DNA of 47,499 nt, from positions 276,195 to 323,693 of the forward strand of contig CP070803.1 in assembly GCA_020343615.1 (NCBI GenBank). The letters are read 5' to 3'. Within the stretch, counting starts at the first letter, position 1. Each line of letters opens with the position of its first letter. The stretch comes from Candidatus Woesearchaeota archaeon. GTDB lineage: Archaea > Nanobdellota > Nanobdellia > UBA10117 > GCA-020343615. The notes beneath the pieces were generated by a model. That model was not told the origin of the DNA. It did not search any database and saw only the letters and a list, made by a program, of their open reading frames with translations. Made by a program: the position numbers and the translations under genes. Of the stretch, positions 24,496-35,520 are shown piece after piece.

Positions 24496-24993
24496 ATGGT
24501 AAAATCGCCTAAAAAAGAATTTATAGAATTAGTATGTGAAATAAATAAATCTAAGGGTTTAGATGAATTGTCGTCTAAGATAATAGGTATCCTTTTTATT
24601 GAACCAAGAGAAATTTCTCTTGATGAAATTTCTAAAAGAACAGGTTATAGTTTGTCTGCAGTAAGTACTTCGATGAAATTCTTGTCGAAATCTGACCTTA
24701 TCAGAAGAGTAAAAAAACCTGGGTCTAAAAAAATATACTTTTACATGGAAAAAGATATGATTGATAGTTTTTTGACAGTTATAGGAAAAACAGGACAGAA
24801 AGTTATTTCTCTAGCAAAATCAAGGGTTCCAAGCATTATAGATAAATATAATTTAGAAAAGTCCAAAACTGCGAGTGAGGAGTTAAAGATACTAAAAAAC
24901 TATTATAAACAATTATTAGTGATGGAGGAGATGATGAATAAATTTACTAAAATGTTAGAAGAAGCTCACTCGAAACTAGGCGATACAAAGTGA
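24496..24993 (+). CDS. GbsR/MarR-like winged-helix transcriptional regulator
   Basis: A 165-residue protein with an N-terminal winged helix-turn-helix (about 20-75: ISLDEISKRTGYSLSAVST gives the HTH, and VKKPGSKKIYFYM the wing) and a C-terminal helical region (about 95-160) that probably forms the dimerisation coiled coil. The layout resembles GbsR/MarR-type repressors. It is the first gene of an operon: its stop overlaps the GTG start of the ABC ATPase (GTGA). The inverted repeat at 24465-24488 suggests that it represses its own operon. The signal it senses is unknown. Confidence 0.8.
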   Translation: MVKSPKKEFIELVCEINKSKGLDELSSKIIGILFIEPREISLDEISKRTGYSLSAVSTSMKFLSKSDLIRRVKKPGSKKIYFYMEKDMIDSFLTVIGKTGQKVISLAKSRVPSIIDKYNLEKSKTASEELKILKNYYKQLLVMEEMMNKFTKMLEEAHSKLGDTK

Positions 24994-25667
24994 ATAAACC
25001 AATCATAGATATAGAAGATGTCTGGAAGGTTTACCAGATGGGAGAAGTAGAAGTACCTGCATTGAGAGGACTAAATCTAAAGATATATCCTAAACAATTA
25101 GTGGTTATAATGGGTCCTAGCGGTTCAGGTAAAAGTACAGCTATGAATATTATAGGTTGCTTAGATATACCTACAAGAGGAACTGTGAAGTTAGCCGGTC
25201 AGGACATATCTAAGATGCATGAAAGTGAACTAGCACAATTAAGAGGTAAGAAGATAGGATTTGTTTTTCAAACATTCAATTTACTTCAACATATAACAGC
25301 ATTAGAAAATGTAATATTACCTACAATTTTTCAAAATGTTCCTAAGGAACAAAGAGAGGAAAAAGCTAAAAAAATTCTAGAGTCTGTTGGTCTTGGCGAT
25401 AGGGTAAATCATAGACCTTCAGAAATGAGTGGAGGAGAAAGACAACGTGTAGCGATTGCTAGAGCACTAGTTAATGACCCTGAAATTGTTCTAGCAGATG
25501 AACCTACAGGAAACCTTGATTCTAAAACTGGAGAAAAGATTCTAGAAGTTCTAGAAAATCTGAATAAGGAAGGTAAAACTATAATTATTGTAACTCACGA
25601 TCCTGATATCGCAAAATGCACAAATAATGTATTCCATCTAAAAGATGGAAAAGTAGAAGGAGGTTAA
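24990..25667 (+). CDS. MacB/LolD-type ABC transporter ATPase
   Basis: A 225-residue nucleotide-binding subunit. Walker A GPSGSGKST (42-50), Q-loop FVFQTFN (about 89-95), signature MSGGERQ (about 145-151), Walker B IVLADEPTGNLD (about 164-175) and the His switch TIIIVTHD are all intact. It belongs to the MacB/LolD/FtsE-like group that powers type VII (mechanotransmission) transporters paired with FtsX-like permeases. It starts with GTG overlapping the regulator stop, and is followed after one base by the membrane-anchored extracellular protein and then the two permeases, giving a complete exporter set. Confidence 0.95.
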   Translation: MNKPIIDIEDVWKVYQMGEVEVPALRGLNLKIYPKQLVVIMGPSGSGKSTAMNIIGCLDIPTRGTVKLAGQDISKMHESELAQLRGKKIGFVFQTFNLLQHITALENVILPTIFQNVPKEQREEKAKKILESVGLGDRVNHRPSEMSGGERQRVAIARALVNDPEIVLADEPTGNLDSKTGEKILEVLENLNKEGKTIIIVTHDPDIAKCTNNVFHLKDGKVEGG

Positions 25668-25668
25668 A

Positions 25669-26886
25669 ATGAAAAATAAAATAATATGTTTAGTATTAGT
25701 ACTCTGTTTAATTCCAACTGTAAATGCTGCTCGTTGGGCTGCAGGAACTTCTGATTTACAAATTACAACAAGCTACCAACCATCTCCTGCAGAGCCAGGA
25801 AGTTATGTAAGAATATACGTATACGCCTATAATGCTGGGATTAATACAAAAACAGGCGTTTGGTTTAAATTAGAAGCAGATCATCCTTTTTCAATTGAAG
25901 ATAATATAGAATATTATGGAGAAATAAGTTCAGGACAGAGAATAACTCTAGAATATGATGTATGGGTAGATGTAGATGCTCCTGAAGAAGATTACTCAGA
26001 TAAAATAAAATTGGTACAATGCTATGATAACGCATGTTCTGATGGAGCTTACAATGAAATATCAATATCTGTAAGAGAACTATATCCTATTCTAGAAGTG
26101 TCTGATATAGAAATAGATGAAGCAATAGTACCTGGAGAAAAAACTCAAGTAAAATTATTTTTGAATAACAAGGGAGGTTCAAGATTAAAGGACATAAAAG
26201 TATGGATGAATCTTTCCTCTGCTGCTATCCCCATAGCTCCTTTTGGATCTAGTACTGAAAAAAGAATAGCAAGCATTGAGAAAAATAGTAGATCTAAAGT
26301 AATATTTGATTTAGCTGTAGATGGAGACGCAGCATCAGATATGTATAAAATTCCAATATATATTTCGTACTATGATGACAGTGGAAATCTCTACTCAATG
26401 GAGGATATCATAGGTCTAGTAGTAGGAGGCAAGCCAGAACTGACAGTTGGATTAGAAGAATCTGATTACTTAACTTCTGGGGGAGTAGGAGATGTCACCT
26501 TGAATGTAATTAATAAAGGTTCCAGCGATGCTAAATTTCTAAGCATTACTGTCTTAGCTTCAGATAGTTATGAAGTTATATCTCCAAATGAAATCTACAT
26601 AGGAAACCTTGACTCAGATGATTATGAGACAGCTGAATTTAAAATAAAAGTGAAAAAAATATCCGCCAACATCATTAATATTCCCATACGTCTGGATTAT
26701 GCAGATGTTAACAATGAAAAATATTCTCAAGAGGGACAAGTACCTTTAAAGATATATTCAAGCTCAGAGATAAAACAGATTACTGGAGGAAATGGTTACA
26801 CTCTATGGATTATCTTGTTGATTGTGATTGTAGCAGGATTTCTATACTACAGACGTCGTAAGAAAAAGAATCTAAAGTCTAAATAG
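25669..26886 (+). CDS. Membrane-anchored extracellular protein of the ABC exporter
   Basis: A 405-residue protein with an N-terminal signal peptide (about 1-20, ending NAARWA), three consecutive CARDB/COG1361-like beta-sandwich domains (about 25-140, 140-255 and 260-360), and a C-terminal membrane helix (about 376-396) with a basic tail. It is placed between the ATPase and the permease genes with one-base gaps, so it is probably a structural partner of the transporter. By position it could play the part that MacA-type periplasmic adaptors play in bacteria, but it is not related to MacA by sequence; this role is inference. Confidence 0.85.
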   Translation: MKNKIICLVLVLCLIPTVNAARWAAGTSDLQITTSYQPSPAEPGSYVRIYVYAYNAGINTKTGVWFKLEADHPFSIEDNIEYYGEISSGQRITLEYDVWVDVDAPEEDYSDKIKLVQCYDNACSDGAYNEISISVRELYPILEVSDIEIDEAIVPGEKTQVKLFLNNKGGSRLKDIKVWMNLSSAAIPIAPFGSSTEKRIASIEKNSRSKVIFDLAVDGDAASDMYKIPIYISYYDDSGNLYSMEDIIGLVVGGKPELTVGLEESDYLTSGGVGDVTLNVINKGSSDAKFLSITVLASDSYEVISPNEIYIGNLDSDDYETAEFKIKVKKISANIINIPIRLDYADVNNEKYSQEGQVPLKIYSSSEIKQITGGNGYTLWIILLIVIVAGFLYYRRRKKKNLKSK

Positions 26887-26887
26887 A

Positions 26888-28117
26888 ATGTTAGAAGACT
26901 ACTTTAGACTTAGTATTAGTAACCTAATCCATCGTAAGCTGAGAAGCTGGCTTACGATTATAGGTATAATGATAGGTATTGCTGCTGTAGTTGCACTTAT
27001 CTCTATAGGACAAGGTATGCAGCAATCAATTAGTGAACAATTTGAAAAAGTAGGAAGCAACAGAATTATAATAACTCCTGGTGGTGGAACATCAATGGCT
27101 GCTGGTCCTTTTTCTAGTGACTTAATGTCAGCCAAGTTATACGAAGAAGATGTAGATATTGTAAAAAGAGCTAGAGGCATAGATTACGCTGCTGGTGGAC
27201 TTATAAAAACCGCTAATATACAATTCAAAGATAAAACCAAGAGTACAACTATATTTGCTTTTAGTTTAGATTCTGAAACTAAGAAATACATAGAAGACAT
27301 AGATTTCTTAGCAGTAGATACTGGAAAGTATCCTAGTGAAAGTGATAGGTATAAAGCAGTTATTGGTCCGGGTTTAGCTGATGGTTTCTTTACAAAGCAA
27401 ATTAAAATTGGAGATACAATAACTATAGACGGAGAAGAGTTTCAAGTTGTTGGAATAACAAATGAAGCAGGTAATCCAGTACATGATAATAAGGTTATGA
27501 TTCCCCTGAGAACAGCACGAGAGATGTTTGATATGCCTGAAGAAGTTATGAGTATATTCGCTAAAACTCAGGAAGGTTTTGACATAAATGATGTTGTTGA
27601 AAACGTGGAAAAAGATCTCCGTAGGGCTCATAATGTAGACGAAGGTGAAGAAGATTTTACAGTCCAGACTGCAAATCAACTAATTGAAGGTTTTACCAGT
27701 ATACTAAATATCATACAAATAGTCTTAGTCGGAATTGCTGCTATTTCACTTTTAGTCGGAAGTATAGGAATAATGAATACAATGTACACTTCTGTTTTAG
27801 AGAGAACAAAGGACATAGGAATAATGAAATCTGTTGGAGCCAAGAACAGTCATGTTATGTTGTTGTTTTTAATAGAATCCGCACTCTTAGGCTTTGTTGG
27901 AGGAGTGATTGGATGTATGCTAGGAGTATTACTAAGCAGAGGAGCATCTATAGCAGCAGCGTATCAAGGGATTGATATACTTAAAACTTCAGTTTCCAGC
28001 TCATTAATTATAGGTGCTTTATCATTTTCAACTTTTGTAGGAGGTTTGTCTGGGTTATTGCCAGCTAGAAAAGCCGCTAAAATGAAGCCTGTAGATGCTC
28101 TACACGCTCATCAATAA
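26888..28117 (+). CDS. FtsX/MacB-type ABC permease 1
   Basis: A 409-residue permease with MacB topology: a first membrane helix (about 18-40, preceded by SNLIHRKLRSWLTIIG), a large extracellular MacB-PCD domain (about 45-270), then three membrane helices (about 275-300, 325-350 and 365-390) and a C-terminal LPARKAAKMKPVDALH motif typical of FtsX family members. It begins one base after the extracellular protein and ends one base before its paralog. With the ATPase it would form a type VII ABC transporter that moves or extracts substrates by mechanotransmission. The substrate is unknown. Confidence 0.92.
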   Translation: MLEDYFRLSISNLIHRKLRSWLTIIGIMIGIAAVVALISIGQGMQQSISEQFEKVGSNRIIITPGGGTSMAAGPFSSDLMSAKLYEEDVDIVKRARGIDYAAGGLIKTANIQFKDKTKSTTIFAFSLDSETKKYIEDIDFLAVDTGKYPSESDRYKAVIGPGLADGFFTKQIKIGDTITIDGEEFQVVGITNEAGNPVHDNKVMIPLRTAREMFDMPEEVMSIFAKTQEGFDINDVVENVEKDLRRAHNVDEGEEDFTVQTANQLIEGFTSILNIIQIVLVGIAAISLLVGSIGIMNTMYTSVLERTKDIGIMKSVGAKNSHVMLLFLIESALLGFVGGVIGCMLGVLLSRGASIAAAYQGIDILKTSVSSSLIIGALSFSTFVGGLSGLLPARKAAKMKPVDALHAHQ

Positions 28118-28118
28118 A

Positions 28119-29348
28119 ATGATTGAAGAATACATAAGAATAGCTTTAAGGAGTATAAGAAATAGAAGGAAACGTTCTATACTTAATATTATCAGTATTC
28201 TAATCGGCATCACAGCTATAGTTGCTTTGGTTTCTATTAGTGAAGGGATGCAAAATTCTATTGATGAACAATTTGAAATGATGGGTACAAATATTATAAT
28301 GATAATGCCGGGCGCAGGCGGAGGTTTTAGTAGCTTTAGTAGTGTAGGGGGCTCTTCTTCTGCATTAACTGAACATGATTTAGATATAATTAATAGAGTT
28401 AGAGGTGTTGATCTCGCAGGCGGACTTATCATGAAGATAGCTAAGTTAGAGTTCAGAGATAATGTGGGTTATACATGGGTTATGGGAATGCCAACAGATG
28501 AAGCTCAAGATTTATTTTTGAACATGGAGAACATCCAAATTGCTGAAGGTAAGGAAAAGTTTAAGGAAACTGATAGGTATGTAGCAGGGATTGGTCACGC
28601 AATAGCTAGCGGTGATTTTCTTGATAAAAAAGTTAAGCTTGGCGATAGGATTACAATTGATGGTCAACAGTTTAAAGTACATTCTATATTAGAAAAAATA
28701 GGCAGCCCTGAAGATGATAGATCTATTTTTATTCCCTTAGAAACTGCTAGGAACTTATTTGATGAACCAGAAAACTATTTTATGATTATGGCTAATGTGA
28801 AGGAAGGTGCCGATCCTAGTAAAGTTGCTGAAGACATAAAAAAGGATATGAGGGACGATAGAAACCTAGAAGAAGGCGAAGAAGATTTTTCAGTTGAAAC
28901 TTCTGAACAACTTATGGAAACCATTGCTTCTGTTTTAGGTATTATTCAAATTGTTATACTTGGTATTGCTGCTGTTTCTCTTTTAGTTGGAGGCATAGGT
29001 ATTACGAATACAATGTATACTTCTGTTCTGGAGATAACTAGAGATATAGGCGTAATGAAAGCAATCGGAGCCAAGAACAGGCATATACTACTAATATTCT
29101 TATTAGAAGCAGGAATCTTTGGTCTGTTAGGAGGAATAATTGGCACTTCTATTGGAATTGCAATGGCAAAAGGAGTAGAATTCGCTGCCGATCAGTATTA
29201 TGGCTTCGGTTTACTAAAAGTCAGTATCTCTCCATTACTAGTCATTGGAGTTCTAGCTTTCTCATTCTTAATTGGTATTATTGCAGGACTATTACCTGCC
29301 AGGAAGGCATCTAAGCTAAAACCAGTAGATGCTTTGAGGTATGAGTAA
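28119..29348 (+). CDS. FtsX/MacB-type ABC permease 2
   Basis: About 410 residues from the ATG at 28119 (MIEEYIRIALRSIRNRRKRS). An in-frame ATG at 28095 lies within the previous gene and is less likely. Topology and motifs mirror permease 1 (SILNIISILIGITAIVALVS, the large extracellular domain, LEITRDIGVMKAIGAKN, and LPARKASKLKPVDALRY), so the pair arose by tandem duplication. The extracellular domains have diverged more than the membrane parts. With one ATPase gene and two permeases, a heterodimeric transporter is likely. It abuts the convergent pilin-like gene with no intergenic base. Confidence 0.92.
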   Translation: MIEEYIRIALRSIRNRRKRSILNIISILIGITAIVALVSISEGMQNSIDEQFEMMGTNIIMIMPGAGGGFSSFSSVGGSSSALTEHDLDIINRVRGVDLAGGLIMKIAKLEFRDNVGYTWVMGMPTDEAQDLFLNMENIQIAEGKEKFKETDRYVAGIGHAIASGDFLDKKVKLGDRITIDGQQFKVHSILEKIGSPEDDRSIFIPLETARNLFDEPENYFMIMANVKEGADPSKVAEDIKKDMRDDRNLEEGEEDFSVETSEQLMETIASVLGIIQIVILGIAAVSLLVGGIGITNTMYTSVLEITRDIGVMKAIGAKNRHILLIFLLEAGIFGLLGGIIGTSIGIAMAKGVEFAADQYYGFGLLKVSISPLLVIGVLAFSFLIGIIAGLLPARKASKLKPVDALRYE

Positions 29349-29846
29349 TTATTCGTGCTTAAAAGATCCAGAAATAATTCCCTTTTCAAATCTCAATTGA
29401 TAGTAATATTCTTCTCCACTTATTAACGTTCCGCAATTACTAATGTTTATATTTAATGTTGTTTTTTTATCCGGCTCCAGATAATCTTCTATACATCCAT
29501 CAATACATCTAAAATACTCTGAACTTAGATAGTTAGCAGGACACATGCTAAACTGAGGTTTATTATACTTTTCTAGAACCATAATTATATTATCATTTGC
29601 TAAAGATATAGACCTCTGCCCAATATTTTTAATATTCAAACTCAAGATATAATTTTCATAATTCTGTGAAACTATATATACTGCTGTAGATCTCGCCTCT
29701 ATTTCTTTCTGTTGTTCTTTAGTAAGATGTCCAGAATGAATTGATCCAGTTGGTCCGAAATATTCGAAATAGATATAAAAAATTGAAATAGAGATTAGTA
29801 TCGATATAACTATTATTAAAATATATTCTTTGATATTTTTATTCAT
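29349..29846 (-). CDS. Pilin-like paralog lacking a prepilin cleavage motif
   Basis: A 165-residue protein with one N-terminal membrane helix (about 8-29) and an extracellular domain. Its C-terminal part (ISNCGTLISG, then YYYQLRFEKG) is clearly homologous to the pilin-like protein at 145-648. Unlike that protein it begins MNKNIKEYILIIV, without the Lys-Gly site needed for prepilin peptidase, so it would stay as a membrane-anchored protein. Two Cys residues in FRCIDGCIED could form a disulfide. Position alone does not link it to the convergent exporter operon. Function unknown; a pilus-related or other surface role is possible. Confidence 0.7.
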   Translation of the reverse strand: MNKNIKEYILIIVISILISISIFYIYFEYFGPTGSIHSGHLTKEQQKEIEARSTAVYIVSQNYENYILSLNIKNIGQRSISLANDNIIMVLEKYNKPQFSMCPANYLSSEYFRCIDGCIEDYLEPDKKTTLNINISNCGTLISGEEYYYQLRFEKGIISGSFKHE

Positions 29847-29946
29847 AAGTCTTTAATTAAAAATAATAATTAATAAAATTTGACTTTTTAATTCTAAATC
29901 TTCTAACAAAAGAGTTTTAAAATTAAAATATTTCTTTAAATCAAAA

Positions 29947-30177
29947 ATGGTAAAAATAACAAAAGATATGACATTTGCAGATGTCATAGGAAAGTATCCC
30001 GACAGTGTTCCAATATTCCTTAAACATGGGTTATCTTGTATAGGATGTCCTTTTGCAGCACAGGAAACAATTGAACAAGGAGCTGAAGGACACGGGATAA
30101 ATATAGAAGATTTATTAAAGGATCTTAATGATAATTTAAAAGAGAAAAAAGATGGAATGCGAAATCGAACAAAATGA
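29947..30177 (+). CDS. DUF1858 domain protein with CxxC motif
   Basis: A 76-residue protein with the DUF1858 pattern: [24 protein letters not shown] followed by SCIGCPFA, whose two Cys residues (about 32 and 35) are the family hallmark. The domain is found alone or at the N-terminus of ScdA/RIC-type iron-sulfur repair proteins, which points to redox or metal chemistry; the function of the stand-alone form is not established. It starts leaderless after an AT-rich box (about 29914-29928). Its end overlaps the next gene by 26 bases in another frame. Confidence 0.87.
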   Translation: MVKITKDMTFADVIGKYPDSVPIFLKHGLSCIGCPFAAQETIEQGAEGHGINIEDLLKDLNDNLKEKKDGMRNRTK

Positions 30178-30343
30178 AATAAATTGTAACTGTACATATG
30201 ACCATTGTCCTAGGAAAGGGAAATGTTGTGAATGCATAAGATACCATACTAAAAAGGGAGAATTACCCGCTTGCGTGTTTTCATCAGAAGCTGAAAAAAC
30301 ATATGATAGATCTATAAAAAAGTTCATAGAAGATCAGTCATGA
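30152..30343 (+). CDS. DUF6485-like Cys-rich small protein
   Basis: A 63-residue protein with ordered cysteines: [18 protein letters not shown], then [13 protein letters not shown], then [11 protein letters not shown]. This pattern matches the small Cys-rich family known as DUF6485, likely to bind a metal or iron-sulfur cluster. It overlaps the DUF1858 gene upstream and the HAD gene downstream (ATGA), so all three are translated together. No role is established; the pairing with another Cys-motif protein suggests redox or metal handling. Confidence 0.8.
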   Translation: MECEIEQNEINCNCTYDHCPRKGKCCECIRYHTKKGELPACVFSSEAEKTYDRSIKKFIEDQS

Positions 30344-30951
30344 TAAAAATAATTATATTTGATTTAGGGAATGTTGTTTTAGCTAATGATTGGCATCATC
30401 AATATGTTCAAATTTATGAAGACTTTTCCAATTATTTTAATATTTCCTATGATAATATGGAAAGAGCATGGTATGCCTTTTGGCCTCAATTTAAATTAGG
30501 AAAAATGACAGAAGAAGAATTCTGGGAGAGATTCTTACAAAAAGCGGGTGCAAAAAACATAGATATTAATCATGCAAAGAAACTTTGGAGAAAGTACCAA
30601 CACTCAATTGAAAATATGTTAGATTTACTTAAAAAACTAAAAGAGCATTATAGACTAGCTGCTCTAGCAAACGCAGGAAAGGAATGGCTCGACCATAAAA
30701 AAGAGAAGTTCAGGCTTAATTCTTATTTTGAAGTTATAATTGGCTCGGGACACGTAGGTTTAGCAAAACCCGACCCTAAATTTTATGATTTAATCCTTAA
30801 GGAACTGAAAACAGATCCAAAGGAATGTCTTTTTGTTGATGATAAAGAAAGAAGTTTAGTGCCTGCGGAAAAATTAGGTATGCAAACCATTCTATTTACA
30901 AATCAAAAACAATTAGAGAAAGATTTGATAAATCTAGGAATTAAATTTTAG
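30340..30951 (+). CDS. HAD-superfamily hydrolase
   Basis: A 203-residue hydrolase with the nucleophile in [10 protein letters not shown] (Asp8), a helical cap (about 20-90), LALAN-like motif II, the motif III Lys in [10 protein letters not shown] (about 143-152) and motif IV VDDKERS (about 166-172). The usual second Asp of DxD is Gly (DLG), as in YihX-like sugar phosphatases, so activity should not be presumed lost. The substrate is not predictable. It is coupled to the two Cys-motif genes upstream and overlaps the 3' end of cysS by 11 bases. Confidence 0.88.
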   Translation: MIKIIIFDLGNVVLANDWHHQYVQIYEDFSNYFNISYDNMERAWYAFWPQFKLGKMTEEEFWERFLQKAGAKNIDINHAKKLWRKYQHSIENMLDLLKKLKEHYRLAALANAGKEWLDHKKEKFRLNSYFEVIIGSGHVGLAKPDPKFYDLILKELKTDPKECLFVDDKERSLVPAEKLGMQTILFTNQKQLEKDLINLGIKF

Positions 30952-32344
30952 TAATCTTAGGACCCTTAGGTGTGTCTTGTATAGTATAGCCTTTTTCTTT
31001 TAACTCATTTCTAATTTTATCTGCAGCACTCCAATCTTTCTTCTTTCTGGCTTCTTCTCTTTTATCAGCTAATTTCTGAATTTCTTTTGGAATTGTCACT
31101 TTATCTTCCTTTACTTTTTTAAAGTCTAATCCTAAAATACTATCAAAATCATAAAGTAATTCTAATTTCTCCTTGTTTCCAATATCTTTAGCCTTTACTA
31201 TATCCCAAACAACGGCAAGTGCTTCAGGAACAGCTAAGTCATCATTTAATTTACTGTAGAACTTTTTACTATATTTCTCTTTATTCTTAGGATTCTTACT
31301 TTCTTTGTTTTTATTAAATTCAATTATTTTATTCTTTAATCTACCAAATGCTTTCTTAGCAGAATCCAGAGATTTCCAATCAAATACTAATTTAGATCTA
31401 TATTGAGCAGTAAGAATCAAGTAACGGAAATCCAGCGGATCATATCCTTTTTCAATTAAATCCTTTAACTGAATAAAACTTCCTTTTGACTTGGACATTT
31501 TACCTTGTTTTAGCGTAAGCCAGTCAGCATGCAACCAGTAGTTAACCCACTTTTTGCCAGTAGCTGCTTCAGCCTGAGCAATTTCATTAGAATGATGAAC
31601 TTGAATATGTTCCCTACCACCACAGTGTATATCAAAATGTTCACCAAGATATTTTATACTCATAGCAGCACACTCAATATGCCATCCTGGAAACCCTCTG
31701 CCCCATGGAGAACCCCAAAGCATTACATGATTCGGCTGATTAGTAAGCCATAAGGCAAAATCACTTACATTTCTTCTATCAGGATCTTCTTTACCTCTTG
31801 CTCCTTTTTCTAGCTCTTCAAGATTTAATCTTCCGAATTTAGCATAATTCTTGAACTTAGAAGTATTATATATTAAACCAACACCTGTTTTGTAAGTGTA
31901 ACCATTCTTTTCTATCTTTTTAATAAGGTTAATCATATCTTGAACATGTTCAGTTGCTTTAGGCCAGTAATCTGGCTCAATAATGTTCAATTTTTTTAAA
32001 TTCTCTTTGAAGTCCTTAAAATATAGATTAGCTAACTTAAGCATTGACACCTTATTTAAAGGTAAGCCCTCTCTTTTCAGAGCCTTAACCAACTTGTCTT
32101 CGCCTTCGTCAGCATCAGAAGTTAGGTGACCTACATCTGTAACATTAACAACATGCTTTACCTTGTAACCGTTATGAACAAGAACTCTTTTGAGAATATC
32201 TTCAAAAATATAAGTTCTAAGATTGCCAATATGTTGATACCAATATACTGTAGGACCACAGCAGTATAAGCCTACTTGCCCTTTTTTTATAGGCTTGAAT
32301 ACCTCCTTTTTCCTGCTTAGAGTATTGTAAAGTTTTAATGTCAT
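30941..32344 (-). CDS. cysS: Cysteinyl-tRNA synthetase
   Basis: A 467-residue class I aminoacyl-tRNA synthetase that charges tRNA-Cys. The HIGH motif is HIGN (38-41), preceded by the zinc-ligand Cys in YCCGPTVY (about 28); further Zn ligands lie in WHIECAAMS and GGREHIQVHHSNE. KMSKS occurs as GKMSKSKGS at about residue 280. The C-terminal helical anticodon-binding region ends with EEARKKKDWSAADKIRNEL. Length is normal. It is divergent from the MTA phosphorylase-like gene with a 67-base AT-rich gap and convergent with the HAD gene. Confidence 0.97.
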   Translation of the reverse strand: MTLKLYNTLSRKKEVFKPIKKGQVGLYCCGPTVYWYQHIGNLRTYIFEDILKRVLVHNGYKVKHVVNVTDVGHLTSDADEGEDKLVKALKREGLPLNKVSMLKLANLYFKDFKENLKKLNIIEPDYWPKATEHVQDMINLIKKIEKNGYTYKTGVGLIYNTSKFKNYAKFGRLNLEELEKGARGKEDPDRRNVSDFALWLTNQPNHVMLWGSPWGRGFPGWHIECAAMSIKYLGEHFDIHCGGREHIQVHHSNEIAQAEAATGKKWVNYWLHADWLTLKQGKMSKSKGSFIQLKDLIEKGYDPLDFRYLILTAQYRSKLVFDWKSLDSAKKAFGRLKNKIIEFNKNKESKNPKNKEKYSKKFYSKLNDDLAVPEALAVVWDIVKAKDIGNKEKLELLYDFDSILGLDFKKVKEDKVTIPKEIQKLADKREEARKKKDWSAADKIRNELKEKGYTIQDTPKGPKITKI

Positions 32345-32411
32345 GTTTTTTAAACCATAAGTAAAATATAAAAAAGTTATTCTGAATTATAAAGTTAACT
32401 CAGTGTATCAA

Positions 32412-33197
32412 ATGAAAGAAATAGACATAGGGATTATTGGTAGTTATGGATTAACTAAAGGTCTTAAGTTAATCAAAACTTTAGAATTAAATACAAAATA
32501 TGGTAATCCTAGCTCCAAAATCAAAATATTTGCTTTAGGAGATATAAAAATAGGAGTATTGTCGAGACATGATGAAAAACATACTATCCCACCGCATAAA
32601 ATAAATTTCAGAGCTAATATACAAGCCTTAAAGGATTTAGGAGCTACTAAATTGATTACAACAAGCGTAGTTGGCTCATTAAAAGAGGATTATTCTCCTG
32701 GAGATATGATTGTAACAAGTCAATTTATTGATTTTACTAAAAACAGAAATACAACATTATTTGATGGTCCAGAAGTTTATCATGTTTCAATGGAACCTCC
32801 TTTTTGTAATAATATGAGAGATTTGGCCGTAAAAACCTTAAAAGAGTTAGATATTCCTTACAAAGAAGAGGGCATTTACATTTGCATAGAAGGGCCAAGG
32901 TTTTCAACAAAAGCAGAATCATTAATGTTCTCTAAGTTCGCAGATATTATAGGAATGACTTTATGTCCTGAAGTAGCGTTGGCTAGAGAAGCTGAAATGT
33001 GTTGTTTAAATATATCTATGATTACAGATTATGATGTATGGAAAGAAAAAAAAGTTTCTGCTGAACTAATTATCAAAACTATTAAAAAAAATGAAGAGAA
33101 ATTGAAACTTTTCCTGAAGAATTATATAAAAAATATAGAGATAGAAGACTGTATTTGTAATCATTCTCTGAAAGGAACTAAATTGAGTAAAGATTAA
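32412..33197 (+). CDS. S-methyl-5'-thioadenosine phosphorylase/purine phosphorylase-like
   Basis: About 261 residues from the ATG at 32412 (MKEIDIGIIGSYGL); a GTG at 32403 is also in frame. Family motifs: a phosphate-binding region near IIGSYGL, RHDEKHTIPPHKINFRAN (about 50-67), TSVVGSLKEDYSPGD, EGPRFSTKAES (about 161-171), GMTLCPEVALAREAEMCC and the base-binding TDYDVW (about 204-209). These fit MTA phosphorylase, which recycles methylthioadenosine from polyamine synthesis; related enzymes cleave other purine nucleosides. The first motif is IGSYG instead of the common GGSG(L), so substrate preference could differ. An SpeD-like gene lies at 39555. Confidence 0.88.
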   Translation: MKEIDIGIIGSYGLTKGLKLIKTLELNTKYGNPSSKIKIFALGDIKIGVLSRHDEKHTIPPHKINFRANIQALKDLGATKLITTSVVGSLKEDYSPGDMIVTSQFIDFTKNRNTTLFDGPEVYHVSMEPPFCNNMRDLAVKTLKELDIPYKEEGIYICIEGPRFSTKAESLMFSKFADIIGMTLCPEVALAREAEMCCLNISMITDYDVWKEKKVSAELIIKTIKKNEEKLKLFLKNYIKNIEIEDCICNHSLKGTKLSKD

Positions 33198-33229
33198 CAG
33201 TCGTTGGAAACTATAATTGCAAAGAGTAA

Positions 33230-35516
<2,287 letters not shown>

Positions 35517-35520
<4 letters not shown>

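Noticed and set aside
28119-29348. Second permease as an assembly duplicate of the first
   Set aside because: The two genes differ throughout in DNA and protein, so they are true paralogs.
30340-30369. HAD protein as inactive because the second Asp of DxD is Gly
   Set aside because: Active HAD phosphatases with FDxGN motifs are known, so the change alone does not show loss of activity.
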